A DNA stretch of 57,280 nt from Patescibacteria group bacterium (GTDB lineage: Bacteria > Patescibacteriota > Minisyncoccia > Phycocordibacterales > UBA918). Positions 16,225 to 26,203 of this stretch are shown in pieces. The notes under the pieces are model-generated. The model saw only the letters and a program-made list of their open reading frames with translations, was not told the origin of the DNA and searched no databases. The position numbers and the translations under genes were made by a program. Position 1 is the first letter of the stretch; each line of letters opens with the position of its first letter. Location: NCBI GenBank assembly GCA_019750255.1, contig JAIEOU010000007.1, positions 1 through 57,280 on the forward strand, given 5' to 3'.

Positions 16225-17661
16225 TTATGCCCCCTTCCGACGATTTTGCAAATCAATGATGTGTCGAATGACTCGGCGAAGATAGTGTTCAAAGGCCTCA
16301 TCTTGTTCATAGATTATTCCTTGTTCGTAGCGCCACCCATTCATGTAGTCGGTAACACTCTGGCGAATTTCCTGGGTTGCACCATCATACCGTCCAGCTA
16401 AAATAAGTGGAATAGTAACCTTAGCTAACGTTTTAAACAGTGGGTGCTCACGACCCTTTGGACCAGTGCCAAAAAGACCACTTTTCTTAAATATATTCCA
16501 TTCAGCCAAAAGCTGTTCAAGGCCTGCGTCTACCTCTTTAGTAAACAGGGGGTCACCGGCAACGCTGCTCGTTGAAAGAGAGGCCGCATCTGGTAAATCG
16601 TCGGGAGTAAGCAGCCGGTCAATGTCATCAGCCAATGAGGCTGCTTTAAAGCCCGAGACAGGGCCTGGCGCGGTAACTGGAGCAGGTGTGGGACTAGCAG
16701 GAGGTATCGGTACTTCAGTTCCCCATCGCGAATCACCAAGGGATGGAGCTGGTGTCGCAGCTGGACTAGTCGATGGTGCTGGGGCGGCCGCTACGGGTAA
16801 AGGAGTGACAACAGCCGATTGCGGAGCTGGAGCGGCCGCCGCTACCGCTGCCACCGAAGTACTTTTTCCACCCGCTGCGTGCAGCGCAATGGCTGCTTCA
16901 ACTGCAGTATAAGCATCTTCGAGACGCACCATTGCTTGACCAACATCACCCTGTGCGCCGCCGCTTACACGCTTCATGGCCTCAAGGAGCGCCATCATGT
17001 ACTCTCTCCCAACAGTATTATCAATATCAACCAGGTTCACCGGATTACCCACTTTTAGATTAACGGCTGATTTAATTTCACGTATACGGTCAAGGGCTGG
17101 CGTACGTACCACGGGCGCGGTCGGTGGCATGATCGGGGCTGGAGCTGCCGGTACGGATACCGGTTCGACAGGTAGCGGTACGGGCGCTGAAGCCACCACA
17201 GGAGGCACCACTGGGGCTGGAGCTGGCGGCGTAACCGGAACGGAAGGGGCCACGACCACCAGCTCTGGTGCCGGCACTGGAGCTGGAGCTGGAGCTGGAG
17301 CGACAACTGGAGTCGCTACAGGTGCTGGGGCTGCATGACCAACAATTGAAACCGGAGAAAACTGCGGCGAAGGACGAGTGTTGCCATAAGGCCGCACCGG
17401 CTGGGGTGCTGCGGCTACCTTTGGCGTTTTTGCACCAACCGATACAGGGACAAGGCCATAGGTGTTAATTTTCTGTTCGAGCGAACGACGGACCGTTGCA
17501 TCACCACCACCATTAGCATAGAGAAATACCAGGTCGCGCAGCTCGCTTTTCTGATCTGAGGTAAGCTGACTCACCCGCACAGCAGCCAACACAGCCATCA
17601 CGCCCGCTTGTGAATTAAAATCAAAAGAACCTCCCTGCCCCAAGGAACTAGTGTTCGACAT
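16225..17661 (-). CDS. Pro/Ala-rich protein of the VirD4-like cluster
   Basis: 478 residues. A small N-terminal helical region (QLTSDQKSELRDLVFLYA) is followed by a long low-complexity linker of Pro, Ala and Val (about residues 90-185), a helical middle (about 190-270), a second Pro/Ala linker, and a folded C-terminal helical domain (about 370-478) ending in RRVIRHIIDLQNRR. No signal peptide or catalytic motif is seen. It is the last gene of the set that begins with the VirD4-like ATPase at 21587. Two folded units tethered by flexible linkers suggest a scaffold, but the function is unknown. Confidence 0.6.
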   Translation of the reverse strand: MSNTSSLGQGGSFDFNSQAGVMAVLAAVRVSQLTSDQKSELRDLVFLYANGGGDATVRRSLEQKINTYGLVPVSVGAKTPKVAAAPQPVRPYGNTRPSPQFSPVSIVGHAAPAPVATPVVAPAPAPAPVPAPELVVVAPSVPVTPPAPAPVVPPVVASAPVPLPVEPVSVPAAPAPIMPPTAPVVRTPALDRIREIKSAVNLKVGNPVNLVDIDNTVGREYMMALLEAMKRVSGGAQGDVGQAMVRLEDAYTAVEAAIALHAAGGKSTSVAAVAAAAPAPQSAVVTPLPVAAAPAPSTSPAATPAPSLGDSRWGTEVPIPPASPTPAPVTAPGPVSGFKAASLADDIDRLLTPDDLPDAASLSTSSVAGDPLFTKEVDAGLEQLLAEWNIFKKSGLFGTGPKGREHPLFKTLAKVTIPLILAGRYDGATQEIRQSVTDYMNGWRYEQGIIYEQDEAFEHYLRRVIRHIIDLQNRRKGA

Positions 17662-17725
17662 AACAAGTACATACTACCACTTCAACGGTCAGCCGGCTTG
17701 CGCGACACTGTGGGAAAGCTACACC

Positions 17726-18061
17726 TTACACAGTTTCTTTACGTGATCCATGTTCTGGATCCATCAGCATAAGCGCATTCTCACGAAAGCGGGTGATTTC
17801 GACATTAAGCTCCTCTGAAAAAGCCGGATAGTGCAAGGCAATATTCTCCATGAGCTCTTCACCCTCGCCAGCTCCCGCCACAAACACTTCGAAGGCGTCT
17901 CGCTCAGCATCACTTAATGACAAAGTAAACGTAAGAAGCGCACTTTGAAACAGCGTCGTGCCAATAGATGCGATGAAGTCTGCCTGCTCCTCTTCAGAGA
18001 GTGTATCCAAACCAAATAGCTCGGTGAGGTCTTGCTCGGTTGTGTCAGTAGTAGGTTCCAT
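17726..18061 (-). CDS. Small acidic helical protein of the VirD4-like cluster
   Basis: A 111-residue, strongly acidic, all-helical protein without membrane segments (LTELFGLDTLSEEEQADFI near the N terminus). It lies 10 bp after the 1169-residue gene and before the Pro/Ala-rich protein. A GTG start at 18067 is possible, but the ATG at 18061 is preferred. A cytosolic partner or chaperone of its large neighbours is plausible from size and charge alone. Confidence 0.6.
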   Translation of the reverse strand: MEPTTDTTEQDLTELFGLDTLSEEEQADFIASIGTTLFQSALLTFTLSLSDAERDAFEVFVAGAGEGEELMENIALHYPAFSEELNVEITRFRENALMLMDPEHGSRKETV

Positions 18062-18071
18062 ATACACGACA

Positions 18072-21000
18072 TTATGCGACTAACTGCTTTTCTATACTAT
18101 CAACGTCGTTGGCGGCTGCCAGGGTGATTATCTGCTCGACTGTTGTTTCATTTGGATCTACCTTTACTCCAATGTCCTCAAGCTTAGTCGCCAGCGCTAC
18201 GACTTCGCGCCTCCAGCGATTAAAGTTTTCAAGTTTTACCCCCGATTGCTCAATAGTGGGACGACTAACCTTGCCTTCAAAGTCTGCAATCGTCCTATTT
18301 CCAAACACGCGTTCGGCGGTATTTTCATTAGCTCCGGTTAAAAAGCCAAAAAATGTTTGGGTGCGTGCGTTCACCTTTTCGGTCATCGCCTCACGAATTT
18401 TCAGAAACTTTTGTTCGTCTCCGTATCGCTCGGTAACGTACTTCTGGAAATCAGGGTTCTCAAGTGTCGCTTCCTCAGTTGAAGTAAAGACATCATCAGA
18501 CGACAGAGGGGCGGCCGGCTGTACCACATCGCCGAGCAACTCGTCTCTTGTTACCCTGTCCCTCACAGGAACGACGCCTTCTCCCTCAGAAACTTCTATA
18601 CGCAACCTCCTTCCACCTCGTTCGGCGGGTTGCTCTACCACGAGTGACTGGACTTCACTACCCTCATCGTCATCATACGTACCACGTACCTGCTCAGGGT
18701 CAGCCACAGCTAGCGAGCGAACATCCTCAAGAACTTCCGGTGTCTCGGCCGCCACTTGCGATACTTCAGCGTCTATTACGTCTGTATCGGGATTGACCGG
18801 AACTGATCGAAATAAAACTTCTGGCCCGTCCGATTGTGCAGTGGCCCTTTGCGCAAACTCACGTAGACGTTCGCTACTCAGCTCAAACGGCGGTCTCTGC
18901 GCTACTTCTACTACTGGAACCGGCAGCGGTTCCGGAACAATCGACACCGGTGGTACAAATACTCTTGTGCCACGAAGCGTCGACGATTTCTCTTGCGCCA
19001 ACTGGAGCAGATCGTGCACATTAATACGATCTTTGCCAGCAATAATTCTATCAACATGACCAGTAGTCACTCCCACCCGAGCACGCAACTCGGGATTAGC
19101 CTGCACTTCGTTCATAACGAGCTGCAGCATTCGATCGCGCTGCACCGGAGTCAGTCCCTGGTAGATTTCGGGGTTGCCGCTACGAATAGCATTATCCAGG
19201 ATTCCGGTCAGTCCCCGTCGACTATGCGCACTCGTTACTTCTACAATCTGAGTAGGAAATTCCCGTGGGCCACCAACGCGAACTGCTTCTGAAACAGCTG
19301 TTCTACTACCGGCACCGCGCCCTGTCGTCTCAGGTGCTGGAACCTGCCCCACCTCTGCAGGCCGCGCTCCGGTCGGATTACCTAACTGATCAACCGCGGC
19401 CGCAGGTCGAGGAACTTGAGCAGGCGGTTCTGGAGGTCCGCCAAACCTAATGCCTGAATCTTCGTACGTCGGCACACCTGGCTGAGGTGTTCGGTTTATA
19501 CGCAAACCATTGCCGGCCCCCTCTCCACCCGAGCTAAATACCCCCTCTGCCCAGGCGCGTCCCCCACCCATGCCAAACGCCGCACCAGCTGCGATACCAA
19601 CTCCAGTCGTAACATCTCGAACGATACGCTCGGTCTTCTTTAGATTTGCCTGAGCAAGGATTCTGCTATTGGCGATTCTTTGTAAGACCTGGATGGAACC
19701 AGTCCGCATACTACCCGCGTGATTCACGTTACTTTTTTCAAGCGCTGCCTGCTGACTGCTAAGGAGCAGCTTTGTAAGCACGCTTTTTGTGCCATACTTT
19801 GCTCCCATACCCACCGCGGCGGTGGTAGCCCATGCCCCAGCTGCCGCACCAAGACCAAGCAGTCCTCCCCCCGCCACTGCGAGTGCCCCGACACCACCGA
19901 CAAGTAACTTACCGCGCAACAGCATCTTCCCATCTTTCCGACGCTCGTTTTTACTTCCGTACAAAACTTCCCCCACACCTTTGGCGACGGCCGAGCCAGC
20001 AATCTTCTGCTTCATTTTGTCGTACAGCAACATTCCTTTACCAAATGCACTTTCGCTGCGCGCTGCGTTCAGAGCATCCTCTCGAGCCTTAAGTTCACCC
20101 TGTACCCTACTAAGAACAATAGTGTTGTACATTACCTGGTCCTCTTTGTTTTCACTATGTTTGTCGGGAAGGGCCTTAGTCGGATCAGTCGGGGCAGAAA
20201 AACCAAGCGCTTTAGCCGTCTCGCGTTTTTTATAGAATGTCTCTTTTAAAGCTGCTCCAGCCTTAAAGTACTGTGCTTCAGCCGCCAGGTACTCGGGGCT
20301 CTTCACTGCTTCCTTGGCGAAGTAATTTTTAAATTCTCCAAGAGCTGCCTGCTTTTTTGCATGCTCGTCACGGTGTGAGACCATCGCCGCTTCGGCCATT
20401 TTAAAAGCTTCTAACATTTGACGACGCTCCATCCGTACATCCAAAAAGGCGTTTTCTTTTTCAGCTTTTTCCTGAATCGCACCATAGTCAGCTGGTGCTG
20501 GCGGATTGGCAATAATTCTCTCAGCTAAAACAGTGATCAAATCTGTAATTCGTGCACGATTTGCTTCCAGCTTACTTTTATATAGGGCTAGGGCTTGTTT
20601 GTTTGTTTCCGTTGGTGGACTTTTCGCCGCAGCCTCAAGGGCTCTCTTACTTAAGTTCAGAAGGTTGTTAATTTCAGTAAATTCCGCCCGAGATGAAGTT
20701 TCTAGGGCCGGGTGGTCATTTCTAAAAGTAGCCAGTTCAGCTTCCGCGCTCTGTACTGATGCCGCTTCGCTACGAACCCATTCGTGCGCGCTTTCACTGT
20801 ACTGCTTCGACTCAGTCTGCGGTTTAGCCTCAGCTAAAACCTCTTTTCCAACCACTGCATCGTTAAACTTTTTCTGTAAAGACCCAAATAAAGACTCAAT
20901 TTCTGATTGAGTCGTCTCAACTTGGGCCTTTGTCGCTTCAAGGGCAGTAGTAACGCTGTATGCGTCATTTGCTATTTGAAACGTATGATCTATAAGTTGT

Positions 21001-21581
21001 TCTGAAGCTTCTATTTTTTGCTTCAGTAATACTAAATCCTGCGCCGCTTCAACACCTTTTGCTGCAAAATTACGTTCAAAGTTTTCAAGAAGCGCTTTAA
21101 AGTCAGAGACTTTTAGTGTTTTTGCATCAATCCATGACTGAGGACTTTTTATATATTCAGGCTTTATTTTTTCAAGACTATCCAGAAGTTGGACGCACAG
21201 GTTTTTTTTATTCCGGTACTCATCAAGTAGTGATTGCAACTGTGCGACTGCATCGGTAGGGTTTAAATTACTGGTTTCAACCGCAAGAATTCTTGTCCCG
21301 ATCTCGTCTAGTTCTCCCTTGGCTGATTTTAATTGTTCACCGATCTCTTCATTTAGATAATCGACACTCATCCTCTTGTCAGGCATCTGCACTAATACAG
21401 TATCTATCTTTTGCTGTACGAGTGCTTGCTGCTCCCTAAACCATTTTATTAATTCAACCTCTTGCTCTTCAAGTGATTGTGGGGGACGATTTCTTTCACG
21501 CGGCCCACCACCCCCTTGCGGAGGCCTTGGCTGAACCGCACCGGCAGGAGTGGGTGGCTGATTAATTCTGTTAGGTGGCAT
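18072..21581 (-). CDS. Giant coiled-coil protein with glycine-rich membrane segment
   Basis: 1169 residues, not recognised. A Pro/Gly-rich N terminus (1-35) precedes a long, mostly alpha-helical coiled-coil region (about 38-540, many Lys/Glu/Ala heptads). A hydrophobic Gly/Ala-rich segment follows (about 553-592, GVGALAVAGGGLLGLGAAAG), able to form one or two membrane helices. After a basic helix comes a Pro-rich linker and then a compact block (about 780-880). The C terminus is acidic. It is 5 bp from the VirD4-like ATPase. The layout suggests a large envelope-associated structural protein working with that ATPase. Confidence 0.65.
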   Translation of the reverse strand: MPPNRINQPPTPAGAVQPRPPQGGGGPRERNRPPQSLEEQEVELIKWFREQQALVQQKIDTVLVQMPDKRMSVDYLNEEIGEQLKSAKGELDEIGTRILAVETSNLNPTDAVAQLQSLLDEYRNKKNLCVQLLDSLEKIKPEYIKSPQSWIDAKTLKVSDFKALLENFERNFAAKGVEAAQDLVLLKQKIEASEQLIDHTFQIANDAYSVTTALEATKAQVETTQSEIESLFGSLQKKFNDAVVGKEVLAEAKPQTESKQYSESAHEWVRSEAASVQSAEAELATFRNDHPALETSSRAEFTEINNLLNLSKRALEAAAKSPPTETNKQALALYKSKLEANRARITDLITVLAERIIANPPAPADYGAIQEKAEKENAFLDVRMERRQMLEAFKMAEAAMVSHRDEHAKKQAALGEFKNYFAKEAVKSPEYLAAEAQYFKAGAALKETFYKKRETAKALGFSAPTDPTKALPDKHSENKEDQVMYNTIVLSRVQGELKAREDALNAARSESAFGKGMLLYDKMKQKIAGSAVAKGVGEVLYGSKNERRKDGKMLLRGKLLVGGVGALAVAGGGLLGLGAAAGAWATTAAVGMGAKYGTKSVLTKLLLSSQQAALEKSNVNHAGSMRTGSIQVLQRIANSRILAQANLKKTERIVRDVTTGVGIAAGAAFGMGGGRAWAEGVFSSGGEGAGNGLRINRTPQPGVPTYEDSGIRFGGPPEPPAQVPRPAAAVDQLGNPTGARPAEVGQVPAPETTGRGAGSRTAVSEAVRVGGPREFPTQIVEVTSAHSRRGLTGILDNAIRSGNPEIYQGLTPVQRDRMLQLVMNEVQANPELRARVGVTTGHVDRIIAGKDRINVHDLLQLAQEKSSTLRGTRVFVPPVSIVPEPLPVPVVEVAQRPPFELSSERLREFAQRATAQSDGPEVLFRSVPVNPDTDVIDAEVSQVAAETPEVLEDVRSLAVADPEQVRGTYDDDEGSEVQSLVVEQPAERGGRRLRIEVSEGEGVVPVRDRVTRDELLGDVVQPAAPLSSDDVFTSTEEATLENPDFQKYVTERYGDEQKFLKIREAMTEKVNARTQTFFGFLTGANENTAERVFGNRTIADFEGKVSRPTIEQSGVKLENFNRWRREVVALATKLEDIGVKVDPNETTVEQIITLAAANDVDSIEKQLVA

Positions 21582-21586
21582 AATTT

Positions 21587-24358
21587 CTACAGCATACCAC
21601 TTAGTCCCGGTGGCGGGGTGACCGGTGCTTGTGCATACCGGGCATTAATTTCTGCCTCGATCTCGTCCCGCGGGCGGCCGTAGCGCGACACACTGTACTC
21701 GCTTAACTGCTGCACGAGCGCCGGGTCAGATTTTATTGGTGGCCGCATCGCCAAACTGAAGGGTTTTGTCGGCACACCGTTAGCCAAAATACGCACAATT
21801 GCATTGTAATTCGGGGTGTTCATTATATCTTTAGCCGTGAAAACGGGGGCAAATTGCTGCTCCAAAAACTGCGCATCTTCGGTACCCACACGGAACGCCA
21901 CGAGCGAACCGACGTTGCCAAATACCGCATCCTTGATAGTGGGATCAAGCTGCGCAATAAACTGGTGAACGACCGTGAGACTGAGCTTATACTTGCGCGC
22001 TTCCGACAGAATGGACGCAATGGCCGGAGTTGAGACGTTCTGGAACTCGTCAATATGGAGATAAAATGGCGGAAAGCCTCTCGTTGGATCATCAACGCGC
22101 GAGAGCGCGGCCATGAGTATTTTTCCAACCACAATCATACCGATGAGATTGGCATTAATTTCACCAATGCGACCCTTGGCCAGATTCACAAGAAGAATCT
22201 TCTTTGTGTCCATTATGTGCCTGAAATTCAGCGACGAGGTTTGCTGCCCAATAATTGGGCGCATGTAGTCGTTGGCGGTAAACACGTCAAACTTTGACAC
22301 GATGTACGGCACGATATTTTCAAGCGACGCTTCCCCGCCGGCCTTGGTGGCAATCTCCCGCCAGAACTGAACCACCACTGGGTTCTTAGCCCGTTCGAGC
22401 TTGTAGCGGCGATACCGCGCATCAGCCATCACCCGGGAGATATCCATAAGCGTACTGCCGCTTTCTGGATCTTCAAGCACAAGCAGGGTCGCGTTACGGA
22501 AATACTGCTCAAACATTGGCCCCATGCTCTCCGGGTTCCCGCCGTAGAGTTTTTGGAAAATTGAAAACAGCTCATTAACCACAAACGTCTTTTGTTCGGG
22601 CTTCGCCGGATCAAACTCGAGCATATTAAGTCCGAGCACCCGGTCGGTACGCGAGGGGTCGAAATAGATAATATCGTCATAGCGCTCGGGTGGGATGGCG
22701 CCCAGCACCTCTTCGATATCGGTTCCGTGCGGATCGATCATACACACGCCATTTCCCGCCTGTATATCCTGAATAATCGTGTTCGTCATGAACTTCGACT
22801 TACCCGTACCCGTCTGTCCAATAATGTACAGATGCCGCATGCGGTCGAGTTCAGTCATGAAGATTGGCTTTTCAGTGCCCCGATGGCGATTATCACCAAT
22901 CAACGTACCGGCAGTCGGCATAACCGTCGGCGCTGGAGCAGTGGCTGACTGTACTTGCTTAAACTGCGGCGTACCCAAAATCCCATTTGCCGGAAAATGT
23001 ACGAGAGTCGCGACTTCGGTGAGTGACAACGGAAGCAGACTCGACACCTCAAACTCACGAAACGAAAAGGATTTTTGGGCACGAAGGAGCGTACTACCCT
23101 TATGTCGGGTGGCGGTAAAATGGTTCCCTTCGACTAAGTCAAACTGATTAAAGGTCGCCTGTAGTTCAGTAATAATGTCTTCCGACCGATGCTTTTCTTT
23201 GGCCGACACAACGAGCCTGATATTACTCTCAATAATTTGGCTTTTTATTTTTCGCTGAAACAGTTCTACCGCTTCACTATCTACCTCCTTAGATTTTTCT
23301 TCCTCCTTTTTCTTTTTATCCCCCGCAAAAAGAAAGTCCGACAAGCCGCCAGTGAGCGCACCAAAGGCGGTACTGCGCGAAATGGCCTCGCCAGGCTTCA
23401 TACCCTTCTGTACCTCTTTAATTATTCCTTCGTAATGCTTACGGTAATCAGTTTGGGGGTGACGGAAGACGAACTGGATAGCAGCCCCCCCACCCTCACG
23501 TTCAATTTTTGAAAAGGCATTGAGGATGACCGCAAACGGGTCCGAGGTAAACGTATCAGCGGTACGAATTGGATAGATGGGATGCTTCTTGAGCGCCAGG
23601 TCAATAATGGCGTGCACCCCACCAGGAACAAACACATTATAGTCATGCTGGGCAATCGTAAGCGCAGCGTAGGGAAAGAGGCCGAGCACCTGCTTTTCAA
23701 AGAGCGTGGTGAATTGGTTTGGTACCGCCGCATAAAAAACAATATCGTCACTCCCGTCAGCTACGGCAATCTCTAGGGTGAAGTGATTATGCTTCACGGC
23801 CGAGCCAATGGTGCGCAAGCCCGCAAACAATTGCTCCATCATGCCCACGAGCTCCGCCAACTGATATTCCTTGTCCTGCGTTGCCTTAAGTTCTGGCAGC
23901 GCCACCTCGTAGAGCGTCATATGAAGGAGATGCCACGGCTCAAGTCCTTCTTTAGTATCTGAAAGCTCCGCACCGGCGCGGATTTTCTCTATCAGCCGGC
24001 GATGGACGTCATCAACCAAGTACGCATCATCAAGCTTCTCCAGTACCGAAAAAGCGTTACGTACTCCTTTCTCGAGTGCTAGATTAACAATTTCCTCAGC
24101 TTTATCGGTCGCGAGCTTCACGCCCTCTACCGCCGAGGCGAGTGCCGGACCTTCGAGGCGATGTGAGCTGTCGAGGATGACTTTGGGGGTAAACTGTGAA
24201 TACTCACGTAATTCCTGTTTTCCCAGTACCTCCACATCAGCCCGGTCGATTTCACTCGAACGCAACGAAAGCTCGCGCTCGCGCTCTGCGATACGTGCCT
24301 TTAGGTAGTCAATCTCTTCTTCAGCAGAAGAAAACTGCCGCGGTGCGGATTCTGCCAT
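21587..24358 (-). CDS. VirD4/TraD/HerA-type AAA ATPase
   Basis: 923 residues. The N-terminal half (about 1-470) is family-specific, with helical and alpha/beta regions and no clear membrane helix. The C-terminal half is an ATPase of the type IV coupling-protein/HerA superfamily: Walker A GQTGTGKSKFM near residues 511-521, IDPHGTD after it, Walker B FYLHIDEFQ near 765-773, and the arginine/sensor region ending FGNVGSLVAFRVG. Such enzymes pump DNA or protein through membranes. The lack of N-terminal helices fits a soluble, TraG/TrwB-distant variant. It is the first gene of the 16.2-24.4 kb set. Confidence 0.8.
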   Translation of the reverse strand: MAESAPRQFSSAEEEIDYLKARIAERERELSLRSSEIDRADVEVLGKQELREYSQFTPKVILDSSHRLEGPALASAVEGVKLATDKAEEIVNLALEKGVRNAFSVLEKLDDAYLVDDVHRRLIEKIRAGAELSDTKEGLEPWHLLHMTLYEVALPELKATQDKEYQLAELVGMMEQLFAGLRTIGSAVKHNHFTLEIAVADGSDDIVFYAAVPNQFTTLFEKQVLGLFPYAALTIAQHDYNVFVPGGVHAIIDLALKKHPIYPIRTADTFTSDPFAVILNAFSKIEREGGGAAIQFVFRHPQTDYRKHYEGIIKEVQKGMKPGEAISRSTAFGALTGGLSDFLFAGDKKKKEEEKSKEVDSEAVELFQRKIKSQIIESNIRLVVSAKEKHRSEDIITELQATFNQFDLVEGNHFTATRHKGSTLLRAQKSFSFREFEVSSLLPLSLTEVATLVHFPANGILGTPQFKQVQSATAPAPTVMPTAGTLIGDNRHRGTEKPIFMTELDRMRHLYIIGQTGTGKSKFMTNTIIQDIQAGNGVCMIDPHGTDIEEVLGAIPPERYDDIIYFDPSRTDRVLGLNMLEFDPAKPEQKTFVVNELFSIFQKLYGGNPESMGPMFEQYFRNATLLVLEDPESGSTLMDISRVMADARYRRYKLERAKNPVVVQFWREIATKAGGEASLENIVPYIVSKFDVFTANDYMRPIIGQQTSSLNFRHIMDTKKILLVNLAKGRIGEINANLIGMIVVGKILMAALSRVDDPTRGFPPFYLHIDEFQNVSTPAIASILSEARKYKLSLTVVHQFIAQLDPTIKDAVFGNVGSLVAFRVGTEDAQFLEQQFAPVFTAKDIMNTPNYNAIVRILANGVPTKPFSLAMRPPIKSDPALVQQLSEYSVSRYGRPRDEIEAEINARYAQAPVTPPPGLSGML

Positions 24359-24427
24359 AGTACCCCTATTCTACCGCGCCACGGACCGTTGCCGACGGCG
24401 CTGTCCCCTAGCGTCTGTATGTGTACG

Positions 24428-25081
24428 CTAGCTGAAATCTTTGCAGAGCAATATGATATTTGCAGTAATAACGTCTTTCGCCACTTGAGTAAGATTAGTT
24501 ACTGACTGGTCAATTTTTTGCATGTAGTACTCATCTCCTAAAAAATAAGCAGCAACGAGTTCGGTGATATCTTCAAGAATTGCCACATTAAGCCGACCAG
24601 ACTCGACTTGCTCGCTCTGTCTTCGGTACACATCCATAGTGGAAAGACCAGATACTCTTCCCACTTTTTCCAAAGCAAGGTAAAGATGAATAATGGGGAT
24701 TTGATTTTGCGGCACTAGGTGACCATCAAGCCATTGTAAAAGCGTACGTTCATAGCCGCTCTGCTCCAGAAACGCATGCGCCAGTTCATGAGCAAATTTA
24801 AATACCAACTGTTCCTTAGGTGAAGCTTCAGCGATACCCCATCGTTGCGCTACTGTTTCGGGCACACCCCCGGTACCATACGTTATTGTCCTCTCGTGTT
24901 GTGTAGTTGGTGTTCGGGAGTACTTTCCTACCCAAGTAGTATCATCGGGCTTGAGTTTAATTCGATCACCATCTCCTAAAATAGCAGCCGCCACTTTGTT
25001 AAGTCTGAAGCTTGGATTATTAGTACCAAACTCATGCGCAGGACCCGTAAGTGGATTAGTTCTTTGTGTTGGCCGTTCCAT
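24428..25081 (-). CDS. Putative zinc metallopeptidase
   Basis: 217 residues with FAHELAHAFLEQ near residues 94-105, containing the zincin motif HELAH, and a downstream EDITELVAAYFLGDEYY that could provide the third ligand Glu, as in gluzincins. No signal peptide or membrane segment is visible, so it appears cytosolic. It lies between the second mreB and the VirD4-like ATPase on the same strand. The family could not be named. ImmA/IrrE-like peptidases share HExxH but have a different context after the motif. Confidence 0.55.
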   Translation of the reverse strand: MERPTQRTNPLTGPAHEFGTNNPSFRLNKVAAAILGDGDRIKLKPDDTTWVGKYSRTPTTQHERTITYGTGGVPETVAQRWGIAEASPKEQLVFKFAHELAHAFLEQSGYERTLLQWLDGHLVPQNQIPIIHLYLALEKVGRVSGLSTMDVYRRQSEQVESGRLNVAILEDITELVAAYFLGDEYYMQKIDQSVTNLTQVAKDVITANIILLCKDFS

Positions 25082-25107
25082 ATAAAAACTTTACCACAGT
25101 GCAGTAC

Positions 25108-26121
25108 TTATCTTTTAGCCAAAATGGCACGCTTATATGTATCTAGATGTTCCAGCGCCACCCCCGTCCCCTTCACCACACAAAAGAGCGCCTGGTCAGC
25201 GAGCTGGGCTTTTACCCCAGTTCGCCTGCGCACCAGCTCGGTAAAGTTACGTAGCTGTGAAGTACCGCCCGTCATAATAATGCCCCCATCAATAATATCG
25301 GCCGCTAATTCGGGTGGGGTTTCCTGAAACACGTCCTTGATGGCCTTAATCATGTCGCGGAGCTCCTTTCCAATGGCGCGCACCACTTCATTGGTGCGAA
25401 TCTCGGTCGTGCGAGGAAGACCTGAAATCACATCACGGCCTTTAATTTCCATTGTGAGCTCTTCTTCAAGCGGCAAGGCCGAACCAATGGTGATTTTTAT
25501 CTCTTCTGCCGTCTTTTCTCCAATCGAAAGGTTTCGCGTCTTCTTTACATAATCAATTATCGCAGCATCAATCCGATTACCTGCACACTTCACCGAGTTC
25601 GATGCCACGATACCACCAAGCGAAATAACTGCCACGTCAGTCGTGCCACCACCCATGTCAACAATCATATGGCCCTGTGGTTCATAAATTGGAATACCAG
25701 CACCAATCGCTGCCAAAATCGGTTCCTTTACCACATAGGCGTTGCGTGCACCGGCTTTCATGGTCGCTTCTACCACAGCACGACGTTCGGTCGAGGTTAC
25801 CCCGGCCGGTACCGACACCATTACATCAGGGCGAAAGAGAGAGTACTTGCCTACGACCTTCGAAAGAAAATAGCGAAGCATAGCCTCAGTCACCCGGTAG
25901 TCGGCAATGACCCCGTCTTTCATAGGGCGGTAGGCCCGTAGCGTGTCGGGCGTGCGGCCAATCATGCGCTTGGCCTCAGCCCCCACGGCAAGCACCTGAT
26001 TATTGTCTGACACCACGACAACCGATGGTTCATTGAGCACAATACCCTGCCCCGGCACATACACGAGCACACTTGTAGTACCAAGGTCGATACCAATTTT
26101 CGGCGTAAAGCGAGACCACAT
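25108..26121 (-). CDS. Second MreB-like actin homologue
   Basis: 337 residues with complete actin-fold motifs: KIGIDLGTTSVLVYVPG at the N terminus, DMGGGTTDVAVISLGG near residues 160-175 and MTGGTSQLRNF near 285. It is clearly diverged from MreB at 11277 and is not next to mreC/mreD. It heads a minus-strand group with the metallopeptidase and the VirD4-like cluster. An ATG at 26136 would lie inside a TACAAT -10-like box (26140-26135), so the ATG at 26121 is preferred. It may make a second filament system or a condition-specific shape factor. Confidence 0.88.
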   Translation of the reverse strand: MWSRFTPKIGIDLGTTSVLVYVPGQGIVLNEPSVVVVSDNNQVLAVGAEAKRMIGRTPDTLRAYRPMKDGVIADYRVTEAMLRYFLSKVVGKYSLFRPDVMVSVPAGVTSTERRAVVEATMKAGARNAYVVKEPILAAIGAGIPIYEPQGHMIVDMGGGTTDVAVISLGGIVASNSVKCAGNRIDAAIIDYVKKTRNLSIGEKTAEEIKITIGSALPLEEELTMEIKGRDVISGLPRTTEIRTNEVVRAIGKELRDMIKAIKDVFQETPPELAADIIDGGIIMTGGTSQLRNFTELVRRRTGVKAQLADQALFCVVKGTGVALEHLDTYKRAILAKR

Positions 26122-26175
26122 AGACACGGGCACCATTGTACTGCTTTTCTCCCCACACTACCAATCACAAGCTCC

Positions 26176-26191
26176 ATAGCATATATGCTAT
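26176..26191. promoter_or_regulatory. Perfect 16-bp palindrome, likely operator for the HTH-MurA gene
   Basis: ATAGCATATATGCTAT is a perfect inverted repeat. It overlaps the extended -10 sequence TGCTATATT (26186-26194) that lies nine bases before the start codon of the HTH-MurA fusion. A dyad of this size over a -10 box is typical of a site bound by an XRE-type dimer, so autorepression by the fused HTH domain is a direct prediction. Confidence 0.65.
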
Positions 26192-26203
26192 ATTATTTTT
26201 TAT

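Noticed and set aside
16819..17468. Plus-strand open frames inside the Pro/Ala-rich gene
   Set aside because: Low-complexity GC-rich codons open several frames; only the minus-strand frame has a start next to its neighbours and folded ends.
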